A DNA stretch of 64,000 bases from Pratylenchus scribneri (lineage: Eukaryota > Nematoda > Chromadorea > Rhabditida > Pratylenchidae): assembly GCA_030063045.1 (NCBI GenBank), contig JAQSEB010000083.1, positions 1 to 64,000 of the forward strand, in the 5' to 3' direction. The notes below the pieces were generated by a model. It was given only the letters and a program-made list of their open reading frames with translations, had not been told where the DNA came from and did no database searches. Positions 1 through 8,384 of the stretch are shown here, in pieces. A program made the position numbers and the translations under genes. Positions within the stretch are counted from its first letter, which is position 1. Each line of letters starts with the position of its first letter.

Positions 1-479
1 GTGAATGATCCGAATGAAAATCAAGAATTCTTAAAAGAATGGAAACGACTAGGAGAACCAAGAAAAGCGAGAGAAACAAATAAAAAATGGTTTAAGGAAT
101 TGGAAAGGAAAAGAAATCAAAAATGTAATTGTCATTTAAATCATAATGATAATATAAAAATGAACAGATGAGAAGGAGGGAAAATTTAGATTTTTATCTA
201 AATATCATTGCTGATAACGATCTAAGAAGGCGTAAGAGAATAATTGTAAATGCATCGGACGAACAGATTAAAAAACTCCATGGGTTGATTAAAAAAATGC
301 TTAAAGGGGATTACACCTATACAGAAAAAGAAGAAAAATCATTAGATCGATTCGGAGATCTCTATCATTCCATACGTTATAAACATCGTCTTGATATCAT
401 TAGAGAAATTCTAGAAATAAAAGATGGATTGAAATCATTAGAACCTCTTCTAGCTCCATTACGCCGTGAAAATTTTTAA
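1..479 (+). pseudogene. Truncated, frame-broken copy of the ATPase C-terminus
   Basis: This left-arm copy matches the last ~155 codons of the gene at 1005-2990. At about 158-171 it has five A residues where the right arm has six. The frame therefore runs into TGA at once, and the remaining open stretch restarts at ATG 168 and ends at 479. One visible residue change is Ile for Thr in the EILE-x-KDG motif near the end. It has no ATPase domain and is very unlikely to be functional. The 5' part lies outside the window, so it could be the tail of a longer divergent copy. Confidence 0.8.
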
Positions 480-1484
480 TACCACGAACCAATAACCTAC
501 TAAATATGTATCTATTTTATGGATCATTGTATTATGGTTACTACAAATTTAATTCTCAAAATGAATTTACAAAGACTATCTAAGGATTTCTCAAAAATAC
601 ATTTCTTATTTTCCGTGGAAATTAATATATTATAATGTCAGAAAGACGTCTAATAATAATTCTCTCTCTCTCTCGCACTCCATCTATCTCCCACTCAAAA
701 TAATCCCCACCTTCTCAAATAATCCCCAGATCACTTAAAATAATCCATATCAACAAATATATTTAGATTCATTATAAGAGGGAAAGAGAGAGGGAGATAG
801 ATGGAGTGCGAGAGAGAGAGAGAATTATTATTAGACGTCTTTCTGACATTATAATATATTAATTTCCACGGAAAATAAGAAATGTATTTTTGAGAAATCC
901 TTAGATAGTAATTGTAAATTCATTTTGAGAATTAAATTTGTAGTAACCATAATACAATGATCCATAAAATAGATACATATTTAGTAGGTTATTGGTTCGT
1001 GGTATTAAAAATTTTCACGGCGTAATGGAGCTAGAAGAGGTTCTAATGATTTCAATCCATCTTTTGTTTCTAGAATTTCTCTAATGATATCAAGACGATG
1101 TTTATAACGTATGGAATGATAGAGATCTCCGAATCGATCTAATGATTTTTCTTCTTTTTCTGTATAGGTGTAATCCCCTTTAAGCATTTTTTTAATCAAC
1201 CCATGGAGTTTTTTAATCTGTTCGTCCGATGCATTTACAATTATTCTCTTACGCCTTCTTAGATCGTTATCAGCAATGATATTTAGATAAAAATCTAAAT
1301 TTTCCCTCCTTCTCATCTGTTCATTTTTTATATTATCATTATGATTTAAATGACAATTACATTTTTGATTTCTTTTCCTTTCCAATTCCTTAAACCATTT
1401 TTTATTTGTTTCTCTCGCTTTTCTTGGTTCTCCTAGTCGTTTCCATTCTTTTAAGAATTCTTGATTTTCATTCGGATCATTCAC
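1..1484. repeat. Large near-perfect inverted repeat (foldback)
   Basis: Bases 1-692 are the reverse complement of about 793-1484, leaving a spacer of roughly 100 bp (693-792). The arms differ by only a few substitutions and one single-A indel near 160/1330. Each arm contains the 3' end of the ATPase coding sequence plus its downstream flank. The left arm starts at the window edge, so the repeat may be longer. The spacer carries three AATAATCC-type words and a GA-rich stretch. Such a structure fits a tail-to-tail junction of two element copies or a long terminal inverted repeat of a Polinton-like element; the sequence alone does not decide. Confidence 0.93.
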
Positions 1485-2990
1485 ATATAAGGGCGTCTTG
1501 ATTTTTTGAAATACACCTCTACCCTCTTGTATATGTTTCTTTTCCTGTTCATCATACCATTTTCTATCTTTTTCTGCCTGCTCTCTTGATTCTTGCAGTC
1601 GATTCCATTCCTTCAGAAATTGTTGATATTCTTCTTCATCAATATCCTCTTCATCTACGATATTTTCATCTTCTTCCTCCATGGGGAGACCAGGTCTACG
1701 TGAAAAAAGTATACTTCCTGAACCATATTGTCGACTTTTCAAATCTTCATCATCCCATATCCATTCGTCTTCATTTTCTTCTACTATGGGATAATTCGAT
1801 CGATCAAATTTTTTATTGTTTCCTTCGATTAATTTTCTATCAATTTCAGCAATATTAACATTTGCCGGTCTGGATTCCTTTCTATGTACAAGCCTACCCA
1901 ATCTATTAACATGATCTCTGATTTTATAATCCTTTTCTTCTATTGGTATCATCCTATCGTCTCTAATTAATTTTATTTGCTTTTCCTCCTCTTCAATCTG
2001 GGCATCTATCGGTTCTATCAATGGATCATTTTGAATGCCTAATTCATCTACATCTATCAATCTTCTCTTATTCATTTTATTTCCACCATTTGAATAGACA
2101 GCCAGATATTCATTTGGGAAAATATCCGTAGTTAATTTTAATAATTTATTACCCCTTGGATGGTTATTAATCACCAGATAACCAAATATATTTTTTGTGG
2201 CATCTACATAGGATTCCATAAAATAGTTTAAATTACGTGGGAATAATTGGGTACCTAGTATTCGAATCTGTAATTCAGACGATGGACTATACAATAGGAC
2301 AAGATAGTGGGCATTAGTTCTGGCAATGGTGAGTTGTCTGTTAAATAAATGTTGTGTAATAAAAACAACACTCATATTCCAATGATGACTACCCTGGGTG
2401 AATAGGATATCTAGGTACTTCGATTTAGTTTCAATCATTAAATCGTCAAAAATTACAAGTAGAGGTTTCGGTAATTCTTTTAACTTCTCTTCCGATGGAA
2501 GACCATAATGTGTTTCCATACCCCAGTTCTGGAATATTAAAACATCGTTATCATAGACACCATAGCAATATAGAATATGTTTCATGGGAGTATCGATTAG
2601 GTCCTTGTGAGATCTTAAAAATTTCATGACCCATCGAGTTTTCCCCGATCCGCTCGCACCACCTACTAACATATTAAAAGGATGAATGAATTTGATAGAG
2701 TTTTCATCAATATTATCCTCCGTATTTTTTAATTTAATTTCCTTTTCGGGAATATTATACATAGTTGTTTGCCAAATTTTATTAAGGTTCATATTTCCAT
2801 CATCATATTGATTTTCAGAATGAGTGGATTGTGGATGATTATGTTCTTTTGTAATTCTTATATTACTATTCTCTTTAATGGCCCGCCCATTGCAGCCCTT
2901 ATTATAATCGCTACAACGAAGATAATGTCTTGTTTGATTTCTATTAGATTTAAGGATATGATAGTGATAACCGTCTCTTTCGATTGCCAT
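1005..2990 (-). CDS. FLYWCH-type zinc finger fused to a packaging-like P-loop ATPase (Polinton/virus-like)
   Basis: 661 aa, starting at ATG 2990. Residues 1-52 form a FLYWCH-like zinc finger with C26, C33, H50 and H52. A P-loop ATPase of the HerA/FtsK A32-like class follows: Walker A GGASGSGKT at 110-118, Walker B LLVIFDDLM at 177-185, and ITQHLF at 211-216. ATPases of this class pump DNA into capsids in Polintons and large DNA viruses. The C-terminal half is highly charged and holds two copies of a ~35-residue unit around FLKEWNRL and FLKEWKRL. The downstream neighbour also begins with the same finger. The 3' end lies inside the foldback. Assignment to a Polinton/adintovirus-like element is inference, because no polymerase, integrase or capsid gene is visible in the window. 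I am sure of the ATPase and less sure of its role. Confidence 0.85.
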   Translation of the reverse strand: MAIERDGYHYHILKSNRNQTRHYLRCSDYNKGCNGRAIKENSNIRITKEHNHPQSTHSENQYDDGNMNLNKIWQTTMYNIPEKEIKLKNTEDNIDENSIKFIHPFNMLVGGASGSGKTRWVMKFLRSHKDLIDTPMKHILYCYGVYDNDVLIFQNWGMETHYGLPSEEKLKELPKPLLVIFDDLMIETKSKYLDILFTQGSHHWNMSVVFITQHLFNRQLTIARTNAHYLVLLYSPSSELQIRILGTQLFPRNLNYFMESYVDATKNIFGYLVINNHPRGNKLLKLTTDIFPNEYLAVYSNGGNKMNKRRLIDVDELGIQNDPLIEPIDAQIEEEEKQIKLIRDDRMIPIEEKDYKIRDHVNRLGRLVHRKESRPANVNIAEIDRKLIEGNNKKFDRSNYPIVEENEDEWIWDDEDLKSRQYGSGSILFSRRPGLPMEEEDENIVDEEDIDEEEYQQFLKEWNRLQESREQAEKDRKWYDEQEKKHIQEGRGVFQKIKTPLYVNDPNENQEFLKEWKRLGEPRKARETNKKWFKELERKRNQKCNCHLNHNDNIKNEQMRRRENLDFYLNIIADNDLRRRKRIIVNASDEQIKKLHGLIKKMLKGDYTYTEKEEKSLDRFGDLYHSIRYKHRLDIIREILETKDGLKSLEPLLAPLRRENF

Positions 2991-3057
2991 TATATATTAA
3001 TGATATTTATTTTGATAATCTAATATCTTTGATAATATTTATAATTGTTTTAAAAAT

Positions 3058-3804
3058 TTAAGTGGTTCTAATAATAATGTGTAAAGTAATTGTAGTTTTG
3101 GGAATTGTAATAACTTTGATATTATTGGTGGCATTTTTAGTCTTAGGAGTAATTACGTCTGGATCAATGTATAGAGATAGATAATCTTTCATTGTAGTCT
3201 TGGCATTTTTATTCTCAGGGCTCATTACTTTGAGGTCATTGAATGAAGATGATAGATAGTCTTTCATTGTAGTTTTCGCATTTTTATTATCACGACTCAT
3301 TACATTGGGGTCATTGGATGGAGATGATAGATAATCTTTCTTTTGAGAAGTCACTTTTTTAGTCTTAAAAATCATCATTTTGGGATCACTGAATTCAGCG
3401 AGATAGTATTTCTTTGTATTATTCGCATTTTCAGTCCCAGAAATCTCTACTTTATGATCAATAGATGGATATGATAGATAATCTTTCTTTGTAGTGTTCA
3501 CATTTTTATTTTCATTAGATAGTGGAATATTAGAGTCTATTTTCGATTTTCTTTTAATATCAATATTTCCAAATATGTCAGATAAAGTTTTAAATGGTGG
3601 AAGATTATTTTTTCTTTCAATGAATTTAGTTAAGATTTCTAAGGGAGAATGATTGTGTTCTTTTGTGATTCTTATTTTGTCATCCTCTTTAGTTGCACAT
3701 CCACCACAACCTTTATAATAATTACTACATCGTAGATATCTTTTAGTTCTCTCACGGTAATAACCAAGGAAATGATAACGATAGCCGTCTTTTACGATAA
3801 CCAT
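3058..3804 (-). CDS. FLYWCH-like zinc finger protein with degenerate repeats
   Basis: 248 aa. The first ~52 residues are a clear paralogue of the finger in the neighbouring ATPase: same DGYxYH start, YLRCS, KGC and ITKEHNH, with the same Cys/His spacing. The rest is not ATPase. It consists of about five degenerate units of ~30 residues built around KDYLSS, a DP/DL step and an NAKTT or NANNT spacer. The shared finger and same strand, 67 bp upstream of the ATPase gene, suggest a single mobile element. A DNA-binding role is likely from the finger; the function of the repeat tail is unknown. Confidence 0.7.
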   Translation of the reverse strand: MVIVKDGYRYHFLGYYRERTKRYLRCSNYYKGCGGCATKEDDKIRITKEHNHSPLEILTKFIERKNNLPPFKTLSDIFGNIDIKRKSKIDSNIPLSNENKNVNTTKKDYLSYPSIDHKVEISGTENANNTKKYYLAEFSDPKMMIFKTKKVTSQKKDYLSSPSNDPNVMSRDNKNAKTTMKDYLSSSFNDLKVMSPENKNAKTTMKDYLSLYIDPDVITPKTKNATNNIKVITIPKTTITLHIIIRTT

Positions 3805-4150
3805 TGTATATTTAATTTTTTCTAAATTATATTGGTTGATTTTATTTATAGTCTTGGATAGTATTGATTTAAATTTTATATCATTTACTTATATTTATAG
3901 CTATGCTCTATGTTTATACTACAAATCAAATGATTTTACGTCTTTAAAGAATTTTATTCTAATAGAAAAAATATAATATAAAATCAAAGAAAAAGAAATA
4001 ATTTAATACTGAAAGAGTAGAAAGGGAAATTTAATATAGAAATAATAATTCTAATAGTTGCCTCTTTCATGGAAATGCTAACCTTTGGTTATGGTAGAAT
4101 TGTCCTAGTGGGTATCTGGTCTATTATATATTAGTCGGATTTCCTCTCTA
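3805..4150. other. Intergenic, no gene seen
   Basis: AT-rich spacer between the FLYWCH-containing genes and the retroelement block. No open frame or repeat of note is seen. Confidence 0.5.
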
Positions 4151-4380
4151 ATTTAGATTCCTAAACATTTCAAAATCATTTTTAAAATATCCTAAAATTG
4201 TGGGCCTAAATTTTAGTCCCCTCTCTCTAAATAATATCCTCCAAAAATAGAAATTTATAAGGAAAATATAAAATAGTAGTGAAAAAAATATCGAATTATT
4301 AAGAAAAAAATAAAGAATGAGAAAAAATATGCCGTTCTGTATGTGTATATTAAATGGAAAAGATACATAATAATCTTGGC

Positions 4381-4745
4381 AAGATTTTATAAAATTTTGT
4401 GGGCGTAGTCTAAATGGTCTTCTATATAAGTGGGGGGTTTTCTTCCTTGAATTCCATTCCTGAACATTTCCCAAAATCATTCTTAAAAATCCCGAAAATT
4501 CCAGTCCACAAAAATTCCCTTTTCCTCCCTCTCTCTCCGAAAAATAAATAAATATCCTCTTCTAGATCAAGACAAGATTTTATAAAGTTTTGTGGGCGTG
4601 GCCTAAATGATCTTCTATATAAGTGGGAGGTTTTCCTCCTTGAATTCCATTCCTGAACATTTCCCAAAATCATTCTTAAAAAATCCCAAAAAATTTCAGT
4701 CCACAAAAATTCCCTCTTCCTCCCTCTCTCCGAAAAATAAAATAG
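4381..4745 (+). repeat. Tandem direct repeat (~193 bp period) with TATA boxes
   Basis: Two adjacent copies start near 4381 and 4574. Each runs from AAGATTTTATAAA through GTGGGCG, a TATATAAG box (4423-4430 and 4616-4623), TTCCATTCCTGAACATTTCCC and a CCCTCTCTC tract. A third, poorer copy lies at about 4150-4260. The regular TATA box followed by a pyrimidine-rich segment looks like a duplicated promoter, possibly from an LTR. Short open frames across it are by-products of the repeat. Confidence 0.8.
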
Positions 4746-4914
4746 TCCAAAAAGGTCATCCTAAATTTGAGTCTAAACTCAAAAATATCATCCTAAATAT
4801 CATCTAAAAATTTGGGCCTAAACTCAAAAATATCATCCTAGTTTTCCATCCTAAAATATCATCCTAAAATTGGGCCTAAAATAACTCAAAAATCATCCTA
4901 AAATTGTGGCCACA

Positions 4915-5740
4915 AGTCCCTGAGGTCATGGGGAGCATCCCACATCGATTTCTCGATTTTGCCTTATTGACAGCCGGTCTCATATTTGGGCTCTATTGAC
5001 AGCCGGTGGGTACGGGAGGGGGTGGGAAGAGTTCCTGGGGCCAAGGGGAGCATCCCACATCGATTTCTCGATTTTGCCTTATTGACAGCCGGTCCCATAT
5101 TTGGGCCCTATTGACAGCCGGTGGGTCCGGGAGGGGGTGGGAAGAGTTCCTGGTGCCAAGGGGAGCATCCCACATCGATTTCTCGATTTTGCCTTATTGA
5201 CAGCCGGTCCCATATTTGGGCTCTATTGACAGCCGGTGGGTCCGGGAGGGGGTGGGAAGGGTTCCTGGGGCCAAGGGGAGCATCCCACATCGATTTCTCG
5301 ATTTTGCCTTATTGACAGCCGGTCCCATATTTGGGCCCTACTGACAGCCGGTGGGTCCGGGAGGGGGTGGGAGGTGTTCCTGGGGTCAAGGGGGGCATCC
5401 TACATCGATTTCGCGATTTTGCCTTATTGACAGCCGGTCCCATATTTGGGCTCTATTGACAGCCGGTGGGTCCGGGAAGGGGTGGGAAGGGTTCCTGGGG
5501 CCAAGGGGAGCATCCCACATCGATTTCTCGATTTTGCCTTATTGACAGCCGGTCCCATATTTGGGCTCTATTGACAGCCGGAGGGTCTGGGAGGGATTGG
5601 GAAAGGTTCCTGGGGCCAAGGGGAGCATCCTACATCGATTTCTCGATTTCGCCTTATTGACAGCCGGTCCCATATTTGGGCTCTATTGACAGCCGGTGGG
5701 TCCGGGAGGGGGTGGGAAGGGTTCCTGGGAGGTCATGGAA
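4915..5740 (+). repeat. 115-bp GC-rich minisatellite, about seven copies
   Basis: Copies follow each other at an exact 115-bp spacing: the TTGACAGCCGGTGGGT box falls near 4996, 5111, 5226, 5341, 5456, 5571 and 5686. Each unit carries two TTGACAGCCGG boxes about 38 bp apart, then a GGGAGGGGGTGGGAAG purine tract and the sequence CACATCGATTTCTCGATT. Units differ by a few substitutions. Degenerate CAGCCG boxes continue to about 5998, towards the Gag gene, so the array sits in what would be the retroelement leader. Open frames of 60-64 codons on both strands only reflect 115-bp periodicity. Confidence 0.95.
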
Positions 5741-6111
5741 GTCATTTTTAAGAACCAGTCGTTATCTTTGGGCCCTATTGACCTTTTATGGAAATCGGCT
5801 CATGCCTTCCTTTTATGGAGTTGGTTAGACCCGTCATGAATCCATATGCTCAAAATTTTAAAGTTTGACTTTATCTATGGGCCTGGTGTGAGGGGCTATC
5901 CATGGGAAATGAGGGGGTCCAAAAAGTTCGACTTTACCTTTTGGCTTTATTGCCAGCCGACATAAAGTACGAGGTTATCTATGGGCTGGGGTGCCAGCCG
6001 AGAAAATTCTTCGTTAGGAACTACTAACAAAGAGGGTCACTGTCCTCAGAGGACTTTGAAAGAACACAATCAGTGAAAAACAAAAACAGCAAGGGAAAAG
6101 CTGAACAAAAT
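5741..6111 (+). other. Leader between minisatellite and Gag
   Basis: No gene. It contains degenerate CAGCCG boxes (about 5955 and 5994), a small GTTAG/CTAAC stem near 6013-6029 and a GTCCT/AGGAC palindrome near 6041-6053. A primer-binding site would be expected here if an LTR lay upstream, but I could not match one to a tRNA end. Confidence 0.4.
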
Positions 6112-7257
6112 ATGAGTAAAAACTCACATCGAAATTATGATGAAAACAGAAAATACCAAAATGGAAATGGTCAAAATCACAAAAGCAAACGCCAAAACAA
6201 AGGCGAGGAGGATAATCACTCAAATGAAGATGGCACAAGTAGCCCAGAAAATGACGGAGATAACAGCTCTGAGAACGAATCCAACAGAAACAATGGAAAA
6301 TTTCGAACCGATAAAAGGAGAAGCAACTCCAGAAAAAACAGAAACTCCGGAAATGGAGAACCAAAAAGGAAAATCATCCAAACTCAAGCCTATATAGGTA
6401 TCGGGCCAAGAGACATACCAGAATTTAATGGAGAAAAAATGCACTTAGCGGATTGGCTTACAGCATTTGAAGATGCAGCCAGATGCAACCCAAACTGGGA
6501 CGATAGCACAAGACTAGCGATATTAATACTCAAATTAACTGGCTTAGCTAGAAGACAATTCGAGCAAATTCCACTCAGAGAGAGAAATACATTCAGAAAA
6601 GCAGTAGATGCTTTAAAAAAAATCTACGACTCACCGGCTCATCGGAATTTACTAAAAATAGAAGTCGCAAATGTGAAACAAAAACAAAACGAGACTGTAA
6701 GAGAATTTGCAGCTCGGTACTCTAATTTAATGAGAAGAGCATATGAAGGCATGGATGACTACGCCAACCAGAAAATGCTGGAGGAATTTCCAATCAAACT
6801 GCATGATGCAGATCTTTACGAAGAGTTGTTCAGAAAACTTGACCAAATGGAAAGTTTTACCCAACTAGTGGAAGAAGTAACCTTGATTGAACAAATCCGA
6901 GCAGCAGTGGCTGTAAGGAAGGGAGAAAAAATCCCGACGGTTTACACCACAAAAGGAGTGGAAGAAATCGAAACTGCAAATGAAATGCAGAGAGAAATGA
7001 ATCGCAATACTCAATGGAGACAAAATGACACAAACTCATTTGGAGATCGAGCACGGGCACTAGATGCTATGAATGCAAGAAAACTGGTCATTTTGCCAGG
7101 GACTGCCCAAGCAGAGCATGCTTTGCATGTGGAAAAACTGGCCATGAAGCTAGAAATTGCTACCAAAATAACCGCTGCAGAAATTGCGGTGAAAAAGGAC
7201 ACACCGCACGAAACTGTGAAGACATCTGCAAAAGATGTGGAGAAACAGGACACATAG
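6112..7257 (+). CDS. Retrotransposon Gag polyprotein (matrix/capsid part)
   Basis: I take ATG 6112 as the start; the frame is open from a GTG at 6073. The N-terminus is Asn/Lys/Glu-rich and disordered. The capsid-like domain runs from about 6400 to 6910 and has the retrotransposon-gag pattern: PEFNGEK, WLTAFEDAA, LKLTGLARRQF, ETVREFAARYSNLMRRA. This frame stays open to TAG 7255-7257 but misses the zinc knuckles, which lie in the -1 frame from 7065. The last ~75 codons here are therefore probably out-of-frame translation. Gag packages element RNA and forms the particle. The family resembles Ty3/gypsy or BEL-type Gag; I cannot choose without a polymerase. Confidence 0.85.
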   Translation: MSKNSHRNYDENRKYQNGNGQNHKSKRQNKGEEDNHSNEDGTSSPENDGDNSSENESNRNNGKFRTDKRRSNSRKNRNSGNGEPKRKIIQTQAYIGIGPRDIPEFNGEKMHLADWLTAFEDAARCNPNWDDSTRLAILILKLTGLARRQFEQIPLRERNTFRKAVDALKKIYDSPAHRNLLKIEVANVKQKQNETVREFAARYSNLMRRAYEGMDDYANQKMLEEFPIKLHDADLYEELFRKLDQMESFTQLVEEVTLIEQIRAAVAVRKGEKIPTVYTTKGVEEIETANEMQREMNRNTQWRQNDTNSFGDRARALDAMNARKLVILPGTAQAEHALHVEKLAMKLEIATKITAAEIAVKKDTPHETVKTSAKDVEKQDT

Positions 7258-8384
7258 CAGAAAAATGTGAAGCTGATTTATGCAAGAATTGCAAAGGGAT
7301 AGGACATATCGAAAGTGAATGTCAGTACTTCAAAGATGAAGAAAATGAACAAAAGGAAACACCGAAAGGTGAGATCAAAGAATTTCTGAAAGCATTTAAA
7401 GAATTGCAAAAATCTCCACCCAATTGGGAACAACCAAACCCGTACAAATGGGAACATCCAAGGAGATACTATGAGGACTATTATAGACCGCCAAGGCCAT
7501 ATGATAGCTATTACCCAGAGAGGAGACCACCACGAGAGTGGAGAGAACGGTCACCTAACAGAAGGGATTACCCAAGAGAGGAATTCGAAAGAGTTTATCG
7601 CAGAGATTACTCACCGGATTATCGAAGAAATAGATCACCAGATCACCGAAAATCGGAATATTACTCGAGAGAGAGCAGACGAGACTCGAGAAGAGATCGC
7701 CATGAATATGAAGAAAATACCAGAGAAAGAAGAAACCATTATGATGGAAGCACATATGCATTAAATGCGAACAAAGAAAAAGGAACATCGAATGATGATC
7801 AACCCAAAGAGGATCTAATGGTAATTAAAGCCAAGGTGAACAACACCGAACTTGATGTCCTGGTGGACACAGGATCAAACAGAGTCATCATCTCTGAAGA
7901 ATTACTCAAACAAATGAGACTACCAATGAGAAAATTAACCCAAAAAATGGGGACCACAGGAATAGGTGGAGGAATAGAATTCATTGGCACGACTGAAGTC
8001 GATCTAACCATTGGAAGAACAAAACGCCGAATAAGAGCGATGGTGGCAAAACACCGAGATTTATTCCAATGCACAACATTTTCATTGTTGATTTCATACA
8101 CACTGCTCAAAAAATATCCACCAATATTTTTGAATGCAGCAGAAAATTACATGATTATGGATAACGTTAAAATCCAAATCGGCAAAACGGAACCAAAATA
8201 TTGGAAATCACAAGCTAGTCCATTGGACAGAAATGAACAAGGTTGTTCAACAAGAGCGTCAAAGCTCGAACGCAACAGCGATCGAACCTCATATGAGAAA
8301 ACCAGAGAGTCGAAGCTCGAACCCATCGGGGATAGGCGCTCACGTGGGCGAGTTAGAGCACAAGTACGCATAACGCGATATTGA
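7029..8384 (+). CDS. Five CCHC zinc knuckles plus retropepsin, in the -1 frame relative to Gag
   Basis: This frame is open from 7029 (after TGA 7026-7028) to 8384. From 7065 to about 7323 it encodes five C-x2-C-x4-H-x4-C knuckles: CYECKKTGHFARDC, CFACGKTGHEARNC, CRNCGEKGHTARNC, CKRCGETGHIAEKC and CKNCKGIGHIESEC. An Arg/Tyr/Pro/Ser-rich linker follows (about 7440-7740). Then comes an aspartic protease with LVDTGSN as the catalytic motif (near 7860) and a GIGGG flap (near 7965). It overlaps the Gag frame by ~229 nt. It must be reached by -1 frameshifting or it reflects a one-base mutation; a classical X-XXY-YYZ slippery site before the first knuckle is not seen. The frame ends after the protease with no reverse transcriptase. 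Confidence 0.85.
   Translation, partial: HKLIWRSSTGTRCYECKKTGHFARDCPSRACFACGKTGHEARNCYQNNRCRNCGEKGHTARNCEDICKRCGETGHIAEKCEADLCKNCKGIGHIESECQYFKDEENEQKETPKGEIKEFLKAFKELQKSPPNWEQPNPYKWEHPRRYYEDYYRPPRPYDSYYPERRPPREWRERSPNRRDYPREEFERVYRRDYSPDYRRNRSPDHRKSEYYSRESRRDSRRDRHEYEENTRERRNHYDGSTYALNANKEKGTSNDDQPKEDLMVIKAKVNNTELDVLVDTGSNRVIISEELLKQMRLPMRKLTQKMGTTGIGGGIEFIGTTEVDLTIGRTKRRIRAMVAKHRDLFQCTTFSLLISYTLLKKYPPIFLNAAENYMIMDNVKIQIGKTEPKYWKSQASPLDRNEQGCSTRASKLERNSDRTSYEKTRESKLEPIGDRRSRGRVRAQVRITRY

Noticed and set aside
4993..5660. Repeated 60-64-codon open frames on both strands
   Set aside because: They recur at exactly 115 bp and follow the minisatellite period. There is no start context and no other coding sign.
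7029..7064. Programmed -1 slippery heptamer at the Gag/knuckle overlap
   Set aside because: No X-XXY-YYZ word in the Gag frame falls in this stretch. A mutation or unusual site is more likely.
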